From NCBI GenBank assembly GCA_965242745.1, contig CBDETG010000093.1:1-64000 (forward strand): a DNA stretch of 64,000 bases, read 5' to 3'. The DNA comes from JABAAI01 sp965242745. GTDB taxonomy: Bacteria > Spirochaetota > Leptospiria > Leptospirales > Leptonemataceae. Below the pieces are notes generated by a model that searched no databases, was not told the origin of the DNA, and saw only the letters and a program-made list of their open reading frames with translations. A program made the translations under genes and the position numbers. This document shows, piece after piece, positions 23,177-31,157 of this stretch (positions are counted from its first letter, which is position 1; every line of letters starts with the position of its first letter).

Positions 23177-25073
23177 TCAGAACGCCAATATTGTCATTGT
23201 TAGCGCCGGCAGCGCAGCTTGTCGTAAGCACGCCATCGCAGACGCTCCCAAGGCTCAGGGAGTCGCGTACAATGCCATTTCCTATGTTCCCTATCAGACC
23301 GCCCATAAGATCAGTCCCATCCCCGCCATCGGAGACATTGCCGCTTGCGCGGCTCCCTGTGATCCGAGCAAAATTAGTTGCCAGCCCCACCAGGCCGCCC
23401 ATACGATCAATCCCAACTCCGCCATCGGAGACATTGCCGCTCGCGCGGCTCACTGTGAACTCGCTGTCATTTGCCAGCCCCACCAGGCCGCCCATATTAT
23501 CAGAATCATCCCCGCCATCGGAGACATTGCCGCTTGCGCTGCTACCTGTGATCTGAGAGCTGCTAGTTGCCGCCCCCACCAGGCCGCCCATATCATCAGC
23601 ATCATCCCCGCCATTGGAGACATTGCCGCTCGCGCGGCTGCCTGTGATCCGGGCAACAACAGTTGCCAGCCCCACCAGGCCGCCCATATCATCAGCATCA
23701 TCCCCGCCATCGGAGACGTTGCCGCTTGCGCTGCTCCCTGTGATCCGAGCAAAATTAGTTGCCAGCCCCACCAGGCCGCCCATACGATCAATCCCAACTC
23801 CGCCATCGGAGACGCTGCCGCTTGCGCGGCTCCCTGTGATCCGGCTGTTCTCTGCCAGCCCCACCAGGCCGCCCATACGATCAATCCCAACTCCGCCATT
23901 GGAGACGCTGCCGCTTGCGCTGCTATCTGTGATCTGGCTGTTATCTGCCAGCCCCACCAGGCCGCCCATATTATCAATAGAACCATCCCCGCCATTGGAG
24001 ACATTGCCGCTTGCGCTGCTCCCTGTGATCCGGCTGTTCTCTGCCTGCCCCACCAGGCCGCCCATAAGATCAAAATTCCCACGCCCGCCATCGGAGACGC
24101 TGCCGCTTGCGCTGCTGCCTGTGATCTGAGAGTTAGTAGTTGTCCGCCCCACCAGGCCGCCCATATTATCATTCCCATTCCCGCCATCGGAGACGCTGCC
24201 GCTTGCGCTGCTATCTGTGATCTGGCTGTTACCTGCCAGCCCCACCAGGCCGCCCATAAAATCAACAGAGAAAGTACCATTCCCGCCATTGGAGACATTG
24301 CCGCTTGCGCTGCTATCTGTGATCTGACTATTATCTGCCCACCCCACCAGGCCGCCTATGTGAAGAGTGAAAGTACTAGCGCTGTCGCCCTGGATGGAGC
24401 CGCCGGCCACGTGCGCATTGTGCAGCCTTGCGCCGTTCGTGCCGCCGCAAAGGGCGCCCACGTAGCGACGCCCTTTTATGCCGGGATTCTCCAAAGTGAG
24501 ATCGCGAATGTTTGCGTTTTCGCAGGCGGCAAAGAGGCCGGCGTCGTTGGTGTGGTCGTCGGCGGCGGCGGTGCCTGTAATGTCAATGTTTAGGTTGCTG
24601 ATGCTGTGTCCGTTGCCGTGCAGGCGCGCCGTGAAGCGATTGTTGGTCTGGTCGCTGCCGATGGGGTCAAAGTTGCCCGCAGTGCCGCCGTTCAGGTCGC
24701 TGGAGCTGCCAGTGCCGTCGTCACTGAAGTCAATGTCGTCGACAAGCTCGTAGCCGCAGAGGTAGACGCTACGGTCTGTGGCCGTGCTGCAGTTTTCAGT
24801 CTCGCTTGTAGGCGCGCCCGTGATATTGCCCTCGTTGCCGCTGGCGGTGTCGTCTTCCTCGTCGTCGTAGCTTGCGCCAGCAAGATCGTGGCGTATGTTG
24901 TCCAGCTCGGCGGCGGTGGCAATCTCGATCAGCCCGTCGTTATCCTCGTCTACGTCTGTGGCGTCAGGCGTGCCGTCGTCGTCATCGTCGTGTCCTCGGT
25001 CAGACTGCTGGTTGTGCAGCCGTCGACCAGTCGGTCTGGCATGTTGTCGTCGTCGGTGTCGAGGCTTGCGCAT
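22923..25073 (-). CDS. GLUG/TSP3 surface lipoprotein, central GLUG-repeat piece (frameshifted)
   Basis: Central part of the split lipoprotein gene. Useful coding begins near 24990 (DGTPDATDVDEDNDGLIEI, the last calcium-binding TSP3-type loop and the start of a beta-helix); the first ~28 residues of this frame are out-of-frame shadow. Twelve GLUG units follow, each close to MGGLVGLAxNSQITxSSASG and NVSDGG, spaced about 29-33 residues; such units build beta-helical surface domains. Near 22983 the frame leaves the protein (after FDTEASGVTAKAG) and the continuation is in the 22298 frame. Base composition is clearly richer in G+C than in neighbouring genes. Confidence 0.7.
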   Translation of the reverse strand: MRKPRHRRRQHARPTGRRLHNQQSDRGHDDDDDGTPDATDVDEDNDGLIEIATAAELDNIRHDLAGASYDDEEDDTASGNEGNITGAPTSETENCSTATDRSVYLCGYELVDDIDFSDDGTGSSSDLNGGTAGNFDPIGSDQTNNRFTARLHGNGHSISNLNIDITGTAAADDHTNDAGLFAACENANIRDLTLENPGIKGRRYVGALCGGTNGARLHNAHVAGGSIQGDSASTFTLHIGGLVGWADNSQITDSSASGNVSNGGNGTFSVDFMGGLVGLAGNSQITDSSASGSVSDGGNGNDNMGGLVGRTTTNSQITGSSASGSVSDGGRGNFDLMGGLVGQAENSRITGSSASGNVSNGGDGSIDNMGGLVGLADNSQITDSSASGSVSNGGVGIDRMGGLVGLAENSRITGSRASGSVSDGGVGIDRMGGLVGLATNFARITGSSASGNVSDGGDDADDMGGLVGLATVVARITGSRASGNVSNGGDDADDMGGLVGAATSSSQITGSSASGNVSDGGDDSDNMGGLVGLANDSEFTVSRASGNVSDGGVGIDRMGGLVGLATNFARITGSRASGNVSDGGDGTDLMGGLIGNIGNGIVRDSLSLGSVCDGVLTTSCAAGANNDNIGVLIGYVWGDDGSGRSEVYNCLAAGATTSQTSDNTGFFGIIQNGNQTQLDAAIANNRFDTEASGVTAKAGRRPRRRYDCRSQRHRRR
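23270..24360. repeat. GLUG-encoding DNA repeats (~90-100 bp unit)
   Basis: Twelve imperfect tandem units. Each carries, on the plus strand, CCAGCCCCACCAGGCCGCCC followed by ATA, a variable acidic stretch, GCCATCGGAGACGCTGCCGC and a serine-codon block. Some units are almost identical over their full length while adjacent ones differ, as expected from gene conversion or unequal exchange. The repeats also keep a long antisense frame open on the plus strand. Confidence 0.85.
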
Positions 25074-26770
25074 TCGTCGGTCGGGAAGGCGTCATCAGCG
25101 TCAGCTACGCCGTCGTTATCGTCGTCGGCGTCGCAGGCGTTGCCAAGCTCGTCGTCATCTGCGTTGGCCTGGTCAGCATTGGCTACGATGGGGCAGTTGT
25201 CGCTTGCATCAGCCCTGCCGTCGTTATCGTCATCTGCGTCGCAGGCGTTGCCAAGGCCGTCGTCATCCGTGTTCGTCTGATCGGCGTTGGCTACGTTCGG
25301 GCAGTTGTCGTCTGCGTTGAATATGCCGTCGCTGTCGTCATCTACGCCGCAGGCAGTCCGGGCAGGGTTGAGGTCTGGCGTCTGGCCCGTGCATTCCATA
25401 CAGACTCCGCCTGCTGTGGCAACATGCCTGTCCATGTTTTGGCAGGCCGCATCCGTAATGCAGTCATCGCCCAAGATGCTGTTGGGATTCGTGCTCACGC
25501 CGCCGTGGCAGGCGCTCTCCGTGGTGCAGGCCGTCTTGTCCACATCGCGCACGTTATTTGTGCCCGTGCATTCCACGCATTGGCCGTCGCTTGTAGCAAC
25601 GCGGCCATCTTCAGCAACGCAAGCCGCATCGGTAATACATTCGGCATCGTTTAGCACGCTAAAGGCGTTGCTGCTGAGGTCCTGGCAGGCTGCCGCGCTC
25701 ATGCAGGCAGTTTTTTCCATATTACGGATGGAATTTTCTCCTGTGCATTCCATACAGACTCCGTCTGCTGTGGCAACATGCCCCGCCATGTCCTGGCAGG
25801 TTTCGTCCGTAATGCAGTCAGTACCCAGCAGGCTGTTGGGGCCGCTGCTTGTGCCCTGGCATGCCGCCTCGCTGATGCAGGCAGTTTTTTCCACATTGCG
25901 CACAGGCACGTCACCGCTACAGGCCTCGCAGTCGCCTCTTTCGTTTACAAGCTGGTTTGACACGCCAAGGCAGCCGCTTTCAGTGATGCAGGAGCGGCCA
26001 TCCGTGCTGATGAGCTTGCCTTCGTTCGCGCGGCAGGCAGTCTCTTCTATACAAGCCGCAGGCGTGACGGTCGTATCTGGAATCTGGCCTTCGTCGCAGC
26101 TGAGCTCAAAGCAGCTGTTATCCGTGGGATTGAAAATTTGCCTGCCCGTGCATGTGACTTGAGTCTCGCAGGTGGGTTTGCCTTCCAGCTTGATCTCGCC
26201 ATCTGGGCATTGCGTCACGCAGGCCGTTCTGTCCGCGTTGGGATATTGCGGATCAGGGCAGGCTTCGCAGCTGCCGTCTTTGAGTATCTGCTTATCGATG
26301 CAGTTGGGCCCAGAAGAGCTACTGCCTCCGTTCCCGTTGCTGCTCCCGCAGCCGCCACAGTTGCCAAGAAAGGCAAGGGACAAACTGAGCATGCCAAGCT
26401 GAAGCGAGCGAAGGCCAAAGGCCTTTTTATTCACAAGGCTTTTCAGCGTGACTAAGCGAAAGCCAAAGGCAGCTGCGCTGCTTTTCCATGCAACTGCGTT
26501 GCTTTTCCATGCAGCAAAGCCAAAGGCAGCTGCGCTACTTTTCCATGCAACTGCGTTGCTTTTCCATGATCTCAAGTCAGCAGAGCCAAACTTAGCTGCG
26601 CTGCTTTTCCATGCAACTGCGTTGCTTTTCCATGCAACTGCGCTGCTTTTCCATGCAGCCAAGTCAAACTTAGCTGATCGCAAGGCAGCAGAGTCAAGGC
26701 CCGGCTGATTATATACAATTTTACGCGCGCTATGCGCCGCGTATTCCCTAAGTGATTTTACAGTAGACAT
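24950..26770 (-). CDS. GLUG/TSP3 surface lipoprotein, N-terminal piece (Cys-rich and TSP3 domains)
   Basis: Start fixed by AAAGGAGG eight bases before the ATG at 26770. Residues 1-107 are unusual: a charged start (MSTVKSLREYAAHSARKIVY) and repeated AWKSSAVAWKSNAVAWKSSA units from a DNA repeat. A lipoprotein-type signal follows (LQLGMLSLSLAFLGNC, Cys near 138). Next come a Ser/Gly linker, about eight cysteine-rich modules (CITDxxCQ, VATADGVCMECTG, RNxEKTAC) and three thrombospondin type 3 calcium repeats (DDDNDGRADASDNCP). The frame breaks near 24990; the repaired protein of about 1,480 residues would continue into GLUG repeats and a cadherin-like domain. Likely an exported adhesin-like lipoprotein. 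Confidence 0.75.
   Translation of the reverse strand: MSTVKSLREYAAHSARKIVYNQPGLDSAALRSAKFDLAAWKSSAVAWKSNAVAWKSSAAKFGSADLRSWKSNAVAWKSSAAAFGFAAWKSNAVAWKSSAAAFGFRLVTLKSLVNKKAFGLRSLQLGMLSLSLAFLGNCGGCGSSNGNGGSSSSGPNCIDKQILKDGSCEACPDPQYPNADRTACVTQCPDGEIKLEGKPTCETQVTCTGRQIFNPTDNSCFELSCDEGQIPDTTVTPAACIEETACRANEGKLISTDGRSCITESGCLGVSNQLVNERGDCEACSGDVPVRNVEKTACISEAACQGTSSGPNSLLGTDCITDETCQDMAGHVATADGVCMECTGENSIRNMEKTACMSAAACQDLSSNAFSVLNDAECITDAACVAEDGRVATSDGQCVECTGTNNVRDVDKTACTTESACHGGVSTNPNSILGDDCITDAACQNMDRHVATAGGVCMECTGQTPDLNPARTACGVDDDSDGIFNADDNCPNVANADQTNTDDDGLGNACDADDDNDGRADASDNCPIVANADQANADDDELGNACDADDDNDGVADADDAFPTDECASLDTDDDNMPDRLVDGCTTSSLTEDTTMTTTARLTPQT
26462..26690. repeat. Direct repeats encoding the AWKS leader of the lipoprotein
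   Basis: Units close to CTGCGCTGCTTTTCCATGCA alternate with ACTGCGTTGCTTTTCCATGC, interspersed with AGCAAAGCCAAAGGCAG. They encode AWKSSA/AWKSNA on the minus strand inside the N-terminal extension. Nearly identical copies suggest recent expansion. Confidence 0.8.
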
Positions 26771-27360
26771 AGTAATGTCCTCCTTTCTATAAACAAAATG
26801 ACTGCCCCGCTTTGCAAGACAGTTCTATTACTAATTTAGCCAGGGCGGGAAACAAGGGCAAGCATTTTTTTAGAAAAAACGAAAAAAGTGAGCAACAAAA
26901 AAGAAGGTCTGAAACCTATTGTAGTATGGGGCGTTGGTTATGATAAGCGGCGTCTGTAGACGCAAAGTGCAGATGCACTTTGCTGCGATTCTAAGGCGCA
27001 CTTTTTTTGTAGTATGGGATGGCGCAGAGGCTCAAGCGCCTTGCATATGAGAACAAGCCAGGCAAGGTTTAGGGCTGACAAAACAGATATGGTTTTTTCT
27101 GGAGCTGTTCATACTAGAACAATCCAGTGCAAATCATAGGCATTGCGTCACGAGCACAGGAGGTGCGAGAGTCTGGCGCTAAGGCAGGGAGGCCGTTTGC
27201 GCCAGACCAATGCCTATGATTTGCCGTTGTAGATGCAAAGTGCAGATGCACTTTGCTGCGATTCTAAGGCGCACTTTTTTTGTGGAACAAAAAAGCATGC
27301 TGAAACCTGTTGTAGTATGGGAAGTTTGGGGAATTTTTGCTTGACACTTAGCTGCTTACT
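26771..27360. repeat. Repeat-rich intergenic region right of the lipoprotein gene
   Basis: No credible gene. In order it holds the lipoprotein ribosome site (AAAGGAGG in minus orientation near 26779) and CAAAGTGC-AGAT-GCACTTTG hairpins at about 26970 and 27240, each followed by CTGCGATTCTAAGGCGCACT and a T-run (a direct repeat of roughly 65 bp). It also holds the inverted copy of the 22137 repeat (27035-27130), a nested palindrome (27129-27224) and TTGTAGTATGGG motifs at 26920, 27010 and 27310. A TTGACA hexamer at 27341 could be a -35 box for the next gene, but I see no good -10. Confidence 0.7.
27129..27224. repeat. Compact nested-palindrome element
   Basis: Outer arms GCAAATCATAGGCATTG (27129-27145) and CAATGCCTATGATTTGC (27208-27224) are exact reverse complements over 17 bp. 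Immediately inside the right arm, GCGCCAGAC (27199-27207) pairs exactly with GTCTGGCGC (27171-27179), leaving about 25 nt of bulge on the left and a 19-nt loop. Single arms of the same sequence lie at 12226 and 14531. Confidence 0.85.
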
Positions 27361-27735
27361 ATGTCTACTTATAGTACAAGACTAGCAAAGTATAGGCCTT
27401 TTCATTACTGGGGAAGGCCGGAACAGGATTTCCCTGTTGTCATGCAAAAGAAAGATACAAAAAGAAAACCTATGAGCTTGCAAGAGCTGCGAGATAAAGT
27501 ATTCACGCTAAGTGTCAGCTTTGACTGGTTAAAGTGGTTTTTAGTTATCAGCTTGCCTGCCTTGTTGTTATTAATGACTTATTTTCACCGTGACACAAAG
27601 CAGGAAATACAAGAACTAAAGAAAAGTACAAAGCAGGAAATACAAAAGCTAGAGGCAGACATAAAAGAAATTAGGACGCTGCTTATAGAGCTTATACAAA
27701 AACAGACTGACACAAAGCCAAAGCTAAGAGATTAG
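27361..27735 (+). CDS. Small single-pass membrane protein with C-terminal coiled coil
   Basis: Up to 124 residues; no family recognised. One transmembrane helix (WLKWFLVISLPALLLLMTYF, about residues 55-74) is followed by a charged coiled coil with a duplicated DTKQEIQELKKS/STKQEIQKLEAD heptad segment. The start is uncertain: the ATG at 27361 has no clear ribosome site, and in-frame ATGs at 27442 and 27472 would remove only the poorly conserved-looking N-terminal tail. Its layout matches the 11946 gene, and both lie beside repeat elements. Confidence 0.6.
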   Translation: MSTYSTRLAKYRPFHYWGRPEQDFPVVMQKKDTKRKPMSLQELRDKVFTLSVSFDWLKWFLVISLPALLLLMTYFHRDTKQEIQELKKSTKQEIQKLEADIKEIRTLLIELIQKQTDTKPKLRD

Positions 27736-27800
27736 CAAGCCCAGCATGGAAGCAAAGCGCAGCCGCGTTTTTTTGTGAAAGTGTGGCAGGATATTTTATG

Positions 27801-29201
27801 CTAAAATCTTGTTCCAAAGCCGGCGCTAAGCGCACGAGTAAGCTCTGCAAAGCTCGTACACATTAGCTGCTTGTTTTGTTTTAGCTGTACTTTTTGGGAG
27901 AGCTGCGCAAGGCTTTTTCCTACATTTTCATAATCTTTGGAAAGATGATGGGAAAGGCTTTCTGGAGATGGCAGAGCCAGGAGCTCCCCGCTTATGCGCT
28001 CATAAAATTCTTGGAATCGCAGCGTTTTTGCTGATTCCAGGGGCAGGTAATATCCCTTGTCGGCTTCATAGTATAGGAGTTTTACAGACGCAAGCAAGTC
28101 CCGGCCCCGGCGCATGGCATCACAATGTGGAAGGAAATATGCTTCTGCTTCTGTTTCTCGTATCGGTCTCTTGTGGCGGTCTAAGAAGTGGTAGCTCAAG
28201 CATAGGAGCCGTAGGCAAAGCCAGAACGGGGAACTTGCTGTTTCTTGTTTTGCGCAAAAGATGCCAAGCGCATCAGCATGCTGTATCACATAAGCCAATT
28301 CCAAACCAAAGAGAAGGATATAAATAGCCGCAAGTACAATGAGCATCCCAAGGGGCACAGCTGCCCATACTCCATATATGTAGCCTGTGGCGCCAAAGCC
28401 CGAAAGCCAGATTCGAAAGGAAAGGAAAAAGAGCATAATCCCTATGGAACTCACGGCAGCGCCTGTACATGCGGCATAAAGAGAGACCTTTGTATTGGGT
28501 ATCAGCACATAAAGCAAAACAAGAATCGTAAAGAGAACGATCAGCATAAAGGGCTCCAGCACAATGCTGAGCAGCAAGGACTGCCAAAAAGGCGTTTGGG
28601 AGAGAATTTTGCTCTGCTGTGAAGCAAAGTTGTAGCCTCTTTTGTCTTCTTTTTCTGTAAGCGCAATCTGATTGCTCAGCAGCAAGGTGTTTTCCTGCCC
28701 CGCAAAGTAGTATGTGTTGCTTTGTTCGTTGTAGTAATGAGCCAGATAATTTTTTTTGAAAGGAGGAGGTCTTTGGCTCCTATGCCAGCTATGGCCGCCG
28801 TCCTGCGTATAAAGCAGCAAAGCCTGACTCCCGTATAAGAAGCCTCTCCCTTGCCTGTCTAAGCTAAGACCAATAATATGTTGATTCCTGTTTGCGCCTA
28901 TGTCTGGATATATGACGCCGCTGTCCTGCATGATCCAAAAGGCGCCGTTTTTGCCTCCTAGATATATATTCCCCTGCCTATCTCTTTGCAAAAGGCTAAT
29001 TTGCACTTTGCGTCCCCCGAAGGATGCGTCAAAAGGCCCCTGCCAGCTGAGACCTTGCCCCGGAGAGTACAAATACTGTCCCTTCCCCAGAAGATATATG
29101 CCTTTTGCAAAAAAAGCTCCTGTTTTTGTACCACGGCTTAGGGCAGGGGAGTCAGATCTATCCAAGTAAGCAATGCGCTGGTATAGAGAGCCAAAGGGCA
29201 T
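27801..29201 (-). CDS. YihY/beta-propeller fusion, C-terminal piece (frameshifted)
   Basis: Second part of the gene beginning at 30234. The coding match actually extends upstream to about 29288 in this frame (NKLFLLVNELSHSSLLIGAK, then SWSYMPFGSLYQR), so the ATG at 29201 is not a true start. It contains BNR/Ycf48-like propeller blades (QRDRQGNIYLGGKNGAFWIM; LYTQDGGHSWHRS), then the second half of the YihY membrane domain: LVLLYVLIPNTKVSLYAACT, YIYGVWAAVPLGMLIVLAAI and YILLFGLELAYVIQHAD. A cytosolic C-terminal region of about 160 residues ends the protein. The propeller would lie outside the membrane, between helices. Confidence 0.72.
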   Translation of the reverse strand: MPFGSLYQRIAYLDRSDSPALSRGTKTGAFFAKGIYLLGKGQYLYSPGQGLSWQGPFDASFGGRKVQISLLQRDRQGNIYLGGKNGAFWIMQDSGVIYPDIGANRNQHIIGLSLDRQGRGFLYGSQALLLYTQDGGHSWHRSQRPPPFKKNYLAHYYNEQSNTYYFAGQENTLLLSNQIALTEKEDKRGYNFASQQSKILSQTPFWQSLLLSIVLEPFMLIVLFTILVLLYVLIPNTKVSLYAACTGAAVSSIGIMLFFLSFRIWLSGFGATGYIYGVWAAVPLGMLIVLAAIYILLFGLELAYVIQHADALGIFCAKQETASSPFWLCLRLLCLSYHFLDRHKRPIRETEAEAYFLPHCDAMRRGRDLLASVKLLYYEADKGYYLPLESAKTLRFQEFYERISGELLALPSPESLSHHLSKDYENVGKSLAQLSQKVQLKQNKQLMCTSFAELTRALSAGFGTRF

Positions 29202-29283
29202 GTAAGACCATGAAAAAGTTTCCCCTTGCTTTGCGCCTATAAGCAGGCTCGAATGAGAGAGCTCATTTACAAGCAGGAAGAGC

Positions 29284-30234
29284 TTATTTGGCTCCTTTGT
29301 ACATGTCCACTATCTTAGGCGTATGGAGCTTATTATTGGCGCTTATGATAAAGCGATGATGGTCCCAGGTTCTCCCCTCGTCCTGCGAATAATAGAGATT
29401 CCCTCCTGAGGAAATGGTATATATGGCGCTTTGATCCTGGGCCAGCGCAAGCAGATCATAAAGGCTATGGGAAGGACTTTCGTAAAAAAGGCCGGCGGCG
29501 CTTTGTGGAGGCTCCCAAGACTTCGCAACGCGGCGCCTTTCTTTATCAATGAAAAAATCACGGTATGGCGCATTTTGATTTACTTTTTCCTGCAGACGAA
29601 TCTTCCTGCTTTTGCCGTTTTTTTCGTATAGGAATATCGCGCCATTGGATGCGGCTACCCATAGAGTATTGTTACGCATGATAAGAGAGCGCAGCTCTGG
29701 CACGGCAAAATGAAAATGCACCGATTGGATTAGTTGCTTTGCTAGAATCAGCAGCAGGGGCACAAAAACAAAAGCAGCTACATATATGGCTATGCGGTGG
29801 AGGAAGGCTCTTTTTTTAGGGCTCCTGTAAATATAATCGAAACTATCCTCCAGATGCCGGAAAAAATTGCTTGCTGAGTACAGCACCAAGATAAAGCCCA
29901 CGCCCGCAATGGTTTCTGCTCGAGACATAATTTCATCCAGTATAGAAAGCAGTTCTGAAGAGTCTGCAAAGCCATAGGAAGCAAGGAAGGCGGCAATTTG
30001 CGTCTGTACTACAGAACGGTTGATCTTTGCAAGCTGGACGAAGATCGTTAGTAAAGGAATAATGGAGATAATAATGCTGTATGCGATAGCATTACTTCGT
30101 ATAGCGCAATAGTCTTGTAGAAATTTGACAAAGGCGCTGCGCAGCAGCCTCCCGGAGCCCAGCAAGGGCACAGCAAGCCTGTTTCCAAGCAAGGGAAATG
30201 TGCCTCTTTTCACCCATTTTATGACAAAGCGCAT
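29284..30234 (-). CDS. YihY/BrkB-family membrane protein with inserted beta-propeller, N-terminal piece
   Basis: Residues 1-180 match the first half of YihY/UPF0761 membrane proteins: RSNAIAYSIIISIIPLLTIF, the TIAGVGFILVLYSASNFFRH segment with LEDSFDYIY, and a following helix IAIYVAAFVFVPLLLILA. Instead of the remaining membrane helices there is a periplasmic-type insertion with BNR-like Asp-box blades (NTLWVAASNGAIFLYEKNG; IYTISSGGNLYYSQDEGRTW). The frame stops after DMYKGAK at 29284, and the match continues one frame over. Repaired length is about 800 residues against roughly 300 for ordinary YihY. The function of YihY proteins is not established; they are not RNases despite older naming. 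Confidence 0.75.
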   Translation of the reverse strand: MRFVIKWVKRGTFPLLGNRLAVPLLGSGRLLRSAFVKFLQDYCAIRSNAIAYSIIISIIPLLTIFVQLAKINRSVVQTQIAAFLASYGFADSSELLSILDEIMSRAETIAGVGFILVLYSASNFFRHLEDSFDYIYRSPKKRAFLHRIAIYVAAFVFVPLLLILAKQLIQSVHFHFAVPELRSLIMRNNTLWVAASNGAIFLYEKNGKSRKIRLQEKVNQNAPYRDFFIDKERRRVAKSWEPPQSAAGLFYESPSHSLYDLLALAQDQSAIYTISSGGNLYYSQDEGRTWDHHRFIISANNKLHTPKIVDMYKGAK

Positions 30235-30809
30235 GCCTTGCTTATATATCGGCTTATGGAAAAAGTAAACTAAAAATACTGACAGCTATAAAGCCAGCCC
30301 AAGGCTGCATTCCATACAAGGCCCGCCCTTATCAAAAGCAACGCTGCTGATTCCTAAGACTGTTTTTACAAAAAAGCACGCTTTGCTTCCACAAACGTCT
30401 TCTAATCCTACAAGGCCCCCGATCACAAGCACTCTGTGACTCTCCCTGCGGCCACGCATCTAGTACATCGGGCAACTCACTAGGGATCACTAAACACCCG
30501 CGTATTTGCATGCGACCCGAAAGCGCCATGGCAGAAAGGATTAGTAGAAAATTCTATTCGCCTACTTTAGGTATACTTTCCCCAGGCAAAACGCGCTATG
30601 AAGATATTTCGAACATATTTCAAAAAAGGATGTGTGCAAGGCGAAAGCTAACTGAAATTCTATGCGCAGAATGGAAGGAGCAGCCGGGAAGCGTGCAGGC
30701 AGCCTTGCTAAAAGTGTCCTAATTTGAAATTGAAATAGCTTGTATAATTTGATAAGAAATTTTCCTTGACAGTTTAGCGGGAGATGAGAGCCTTGCTTTG
30801 ATCATTGCT
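30235..30809. other. Intergenic region upstream of the sulfur-carrier gene
   Basis: About 570 bp. Near 30320-30345 GCCCTTATCAAAAGCAACGC resembles mosaic-array blocks. TATAAT at 30743-30748 is a plausible -10 box for the sulfur-carrier/E1/trpA run, but no -35 at normal spacing is convincing. A 70-codon open frame at 30510-30722 has no recognisable features and I do not call it. Confidence 0.45.
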
Positions 30810-31097
30810 ATGCCTGTTTATATCCACATACCTACGCCTTTGCGTCCCATGACTGCAAACCAAAGCGAAGTGCAGCTACAACAGGAAGGCACTGTCCTGG
30901 AGCTGCTCCAGGAACTTGCAAAGCAGTACCAAGGCCTGCAAAAGCACCTCTTCAATGAAGAGGCTAAGATACGAAATTTTGTAAACATTTATGTAAATGA
31001 AGAAGACATACGATACCAAGCAGGAGAGCAGACCCAAGTAAAGACAGGAGATATTATATCTATCGTTCCATCTATTGCTGGAGGCTGCGATAGATGA
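30810..31097 (+). CDS. ThiS/MoaD-family sulfur-carrier protein with C-terminal GGCDR tail
   Basis: A 95-residue ubiquitin-fold sulfur carrier. The family is adenylated at a terminal Gly-Gly and converted to a thiocarboxylate that donates sulfur to thiamin, molybdopterin, cysteine, methionine or siderophore pathways. The C-terminal strand KTGDIISIVPSIAGG is typical, but here the glycines are followed by Cys-Asp-Arg, so the protein should need trimming before activation. QbsE is a known carrier with a similar extra dipeptide after GG, removed by a JAMM protease; no such protease is encoded nearby. I use the ATG at 30810; a TTG at 30798 is possible. The next gene is its likely activating enzyme. 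Confidence 0.82.
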   Translation: MPVYIHIPTPLRPMTANQSEVQLQQEGTVLELLQELAKQYQGLQKHLFNEEAKIRNFVNIYVNEEDIRYQAGEQTQVKTGDIISIVPSIAGGCDR

Positions 31098-31157
31098 TGG
31101 CCAGGCTGCCAGAGCAAAGCAGCAAGTAAGAGAAACTGCCTGCCTTCTATCCCTATC

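Noticed and set aside
22833..24593. 586-codon plus-strand open frame opposite the GLUG repeats
   Set aside because: The repeat unit lacks stops in this antisense frame, which explains its length. The minus strand has the recognisable GLUG, TSP3 and cadherin-like domains.
29284..30234. Ribonuclease BN
   Set aside because: YihY-family proteins were once mislabelled this way; the sequence is a membrane protein with no nuclease motif.
30510..30722. 70-codon plus-strand open frame before the sulfur-carrier gene
   Set aside because: No ribosome site, no recognisable domain and no supporting context.
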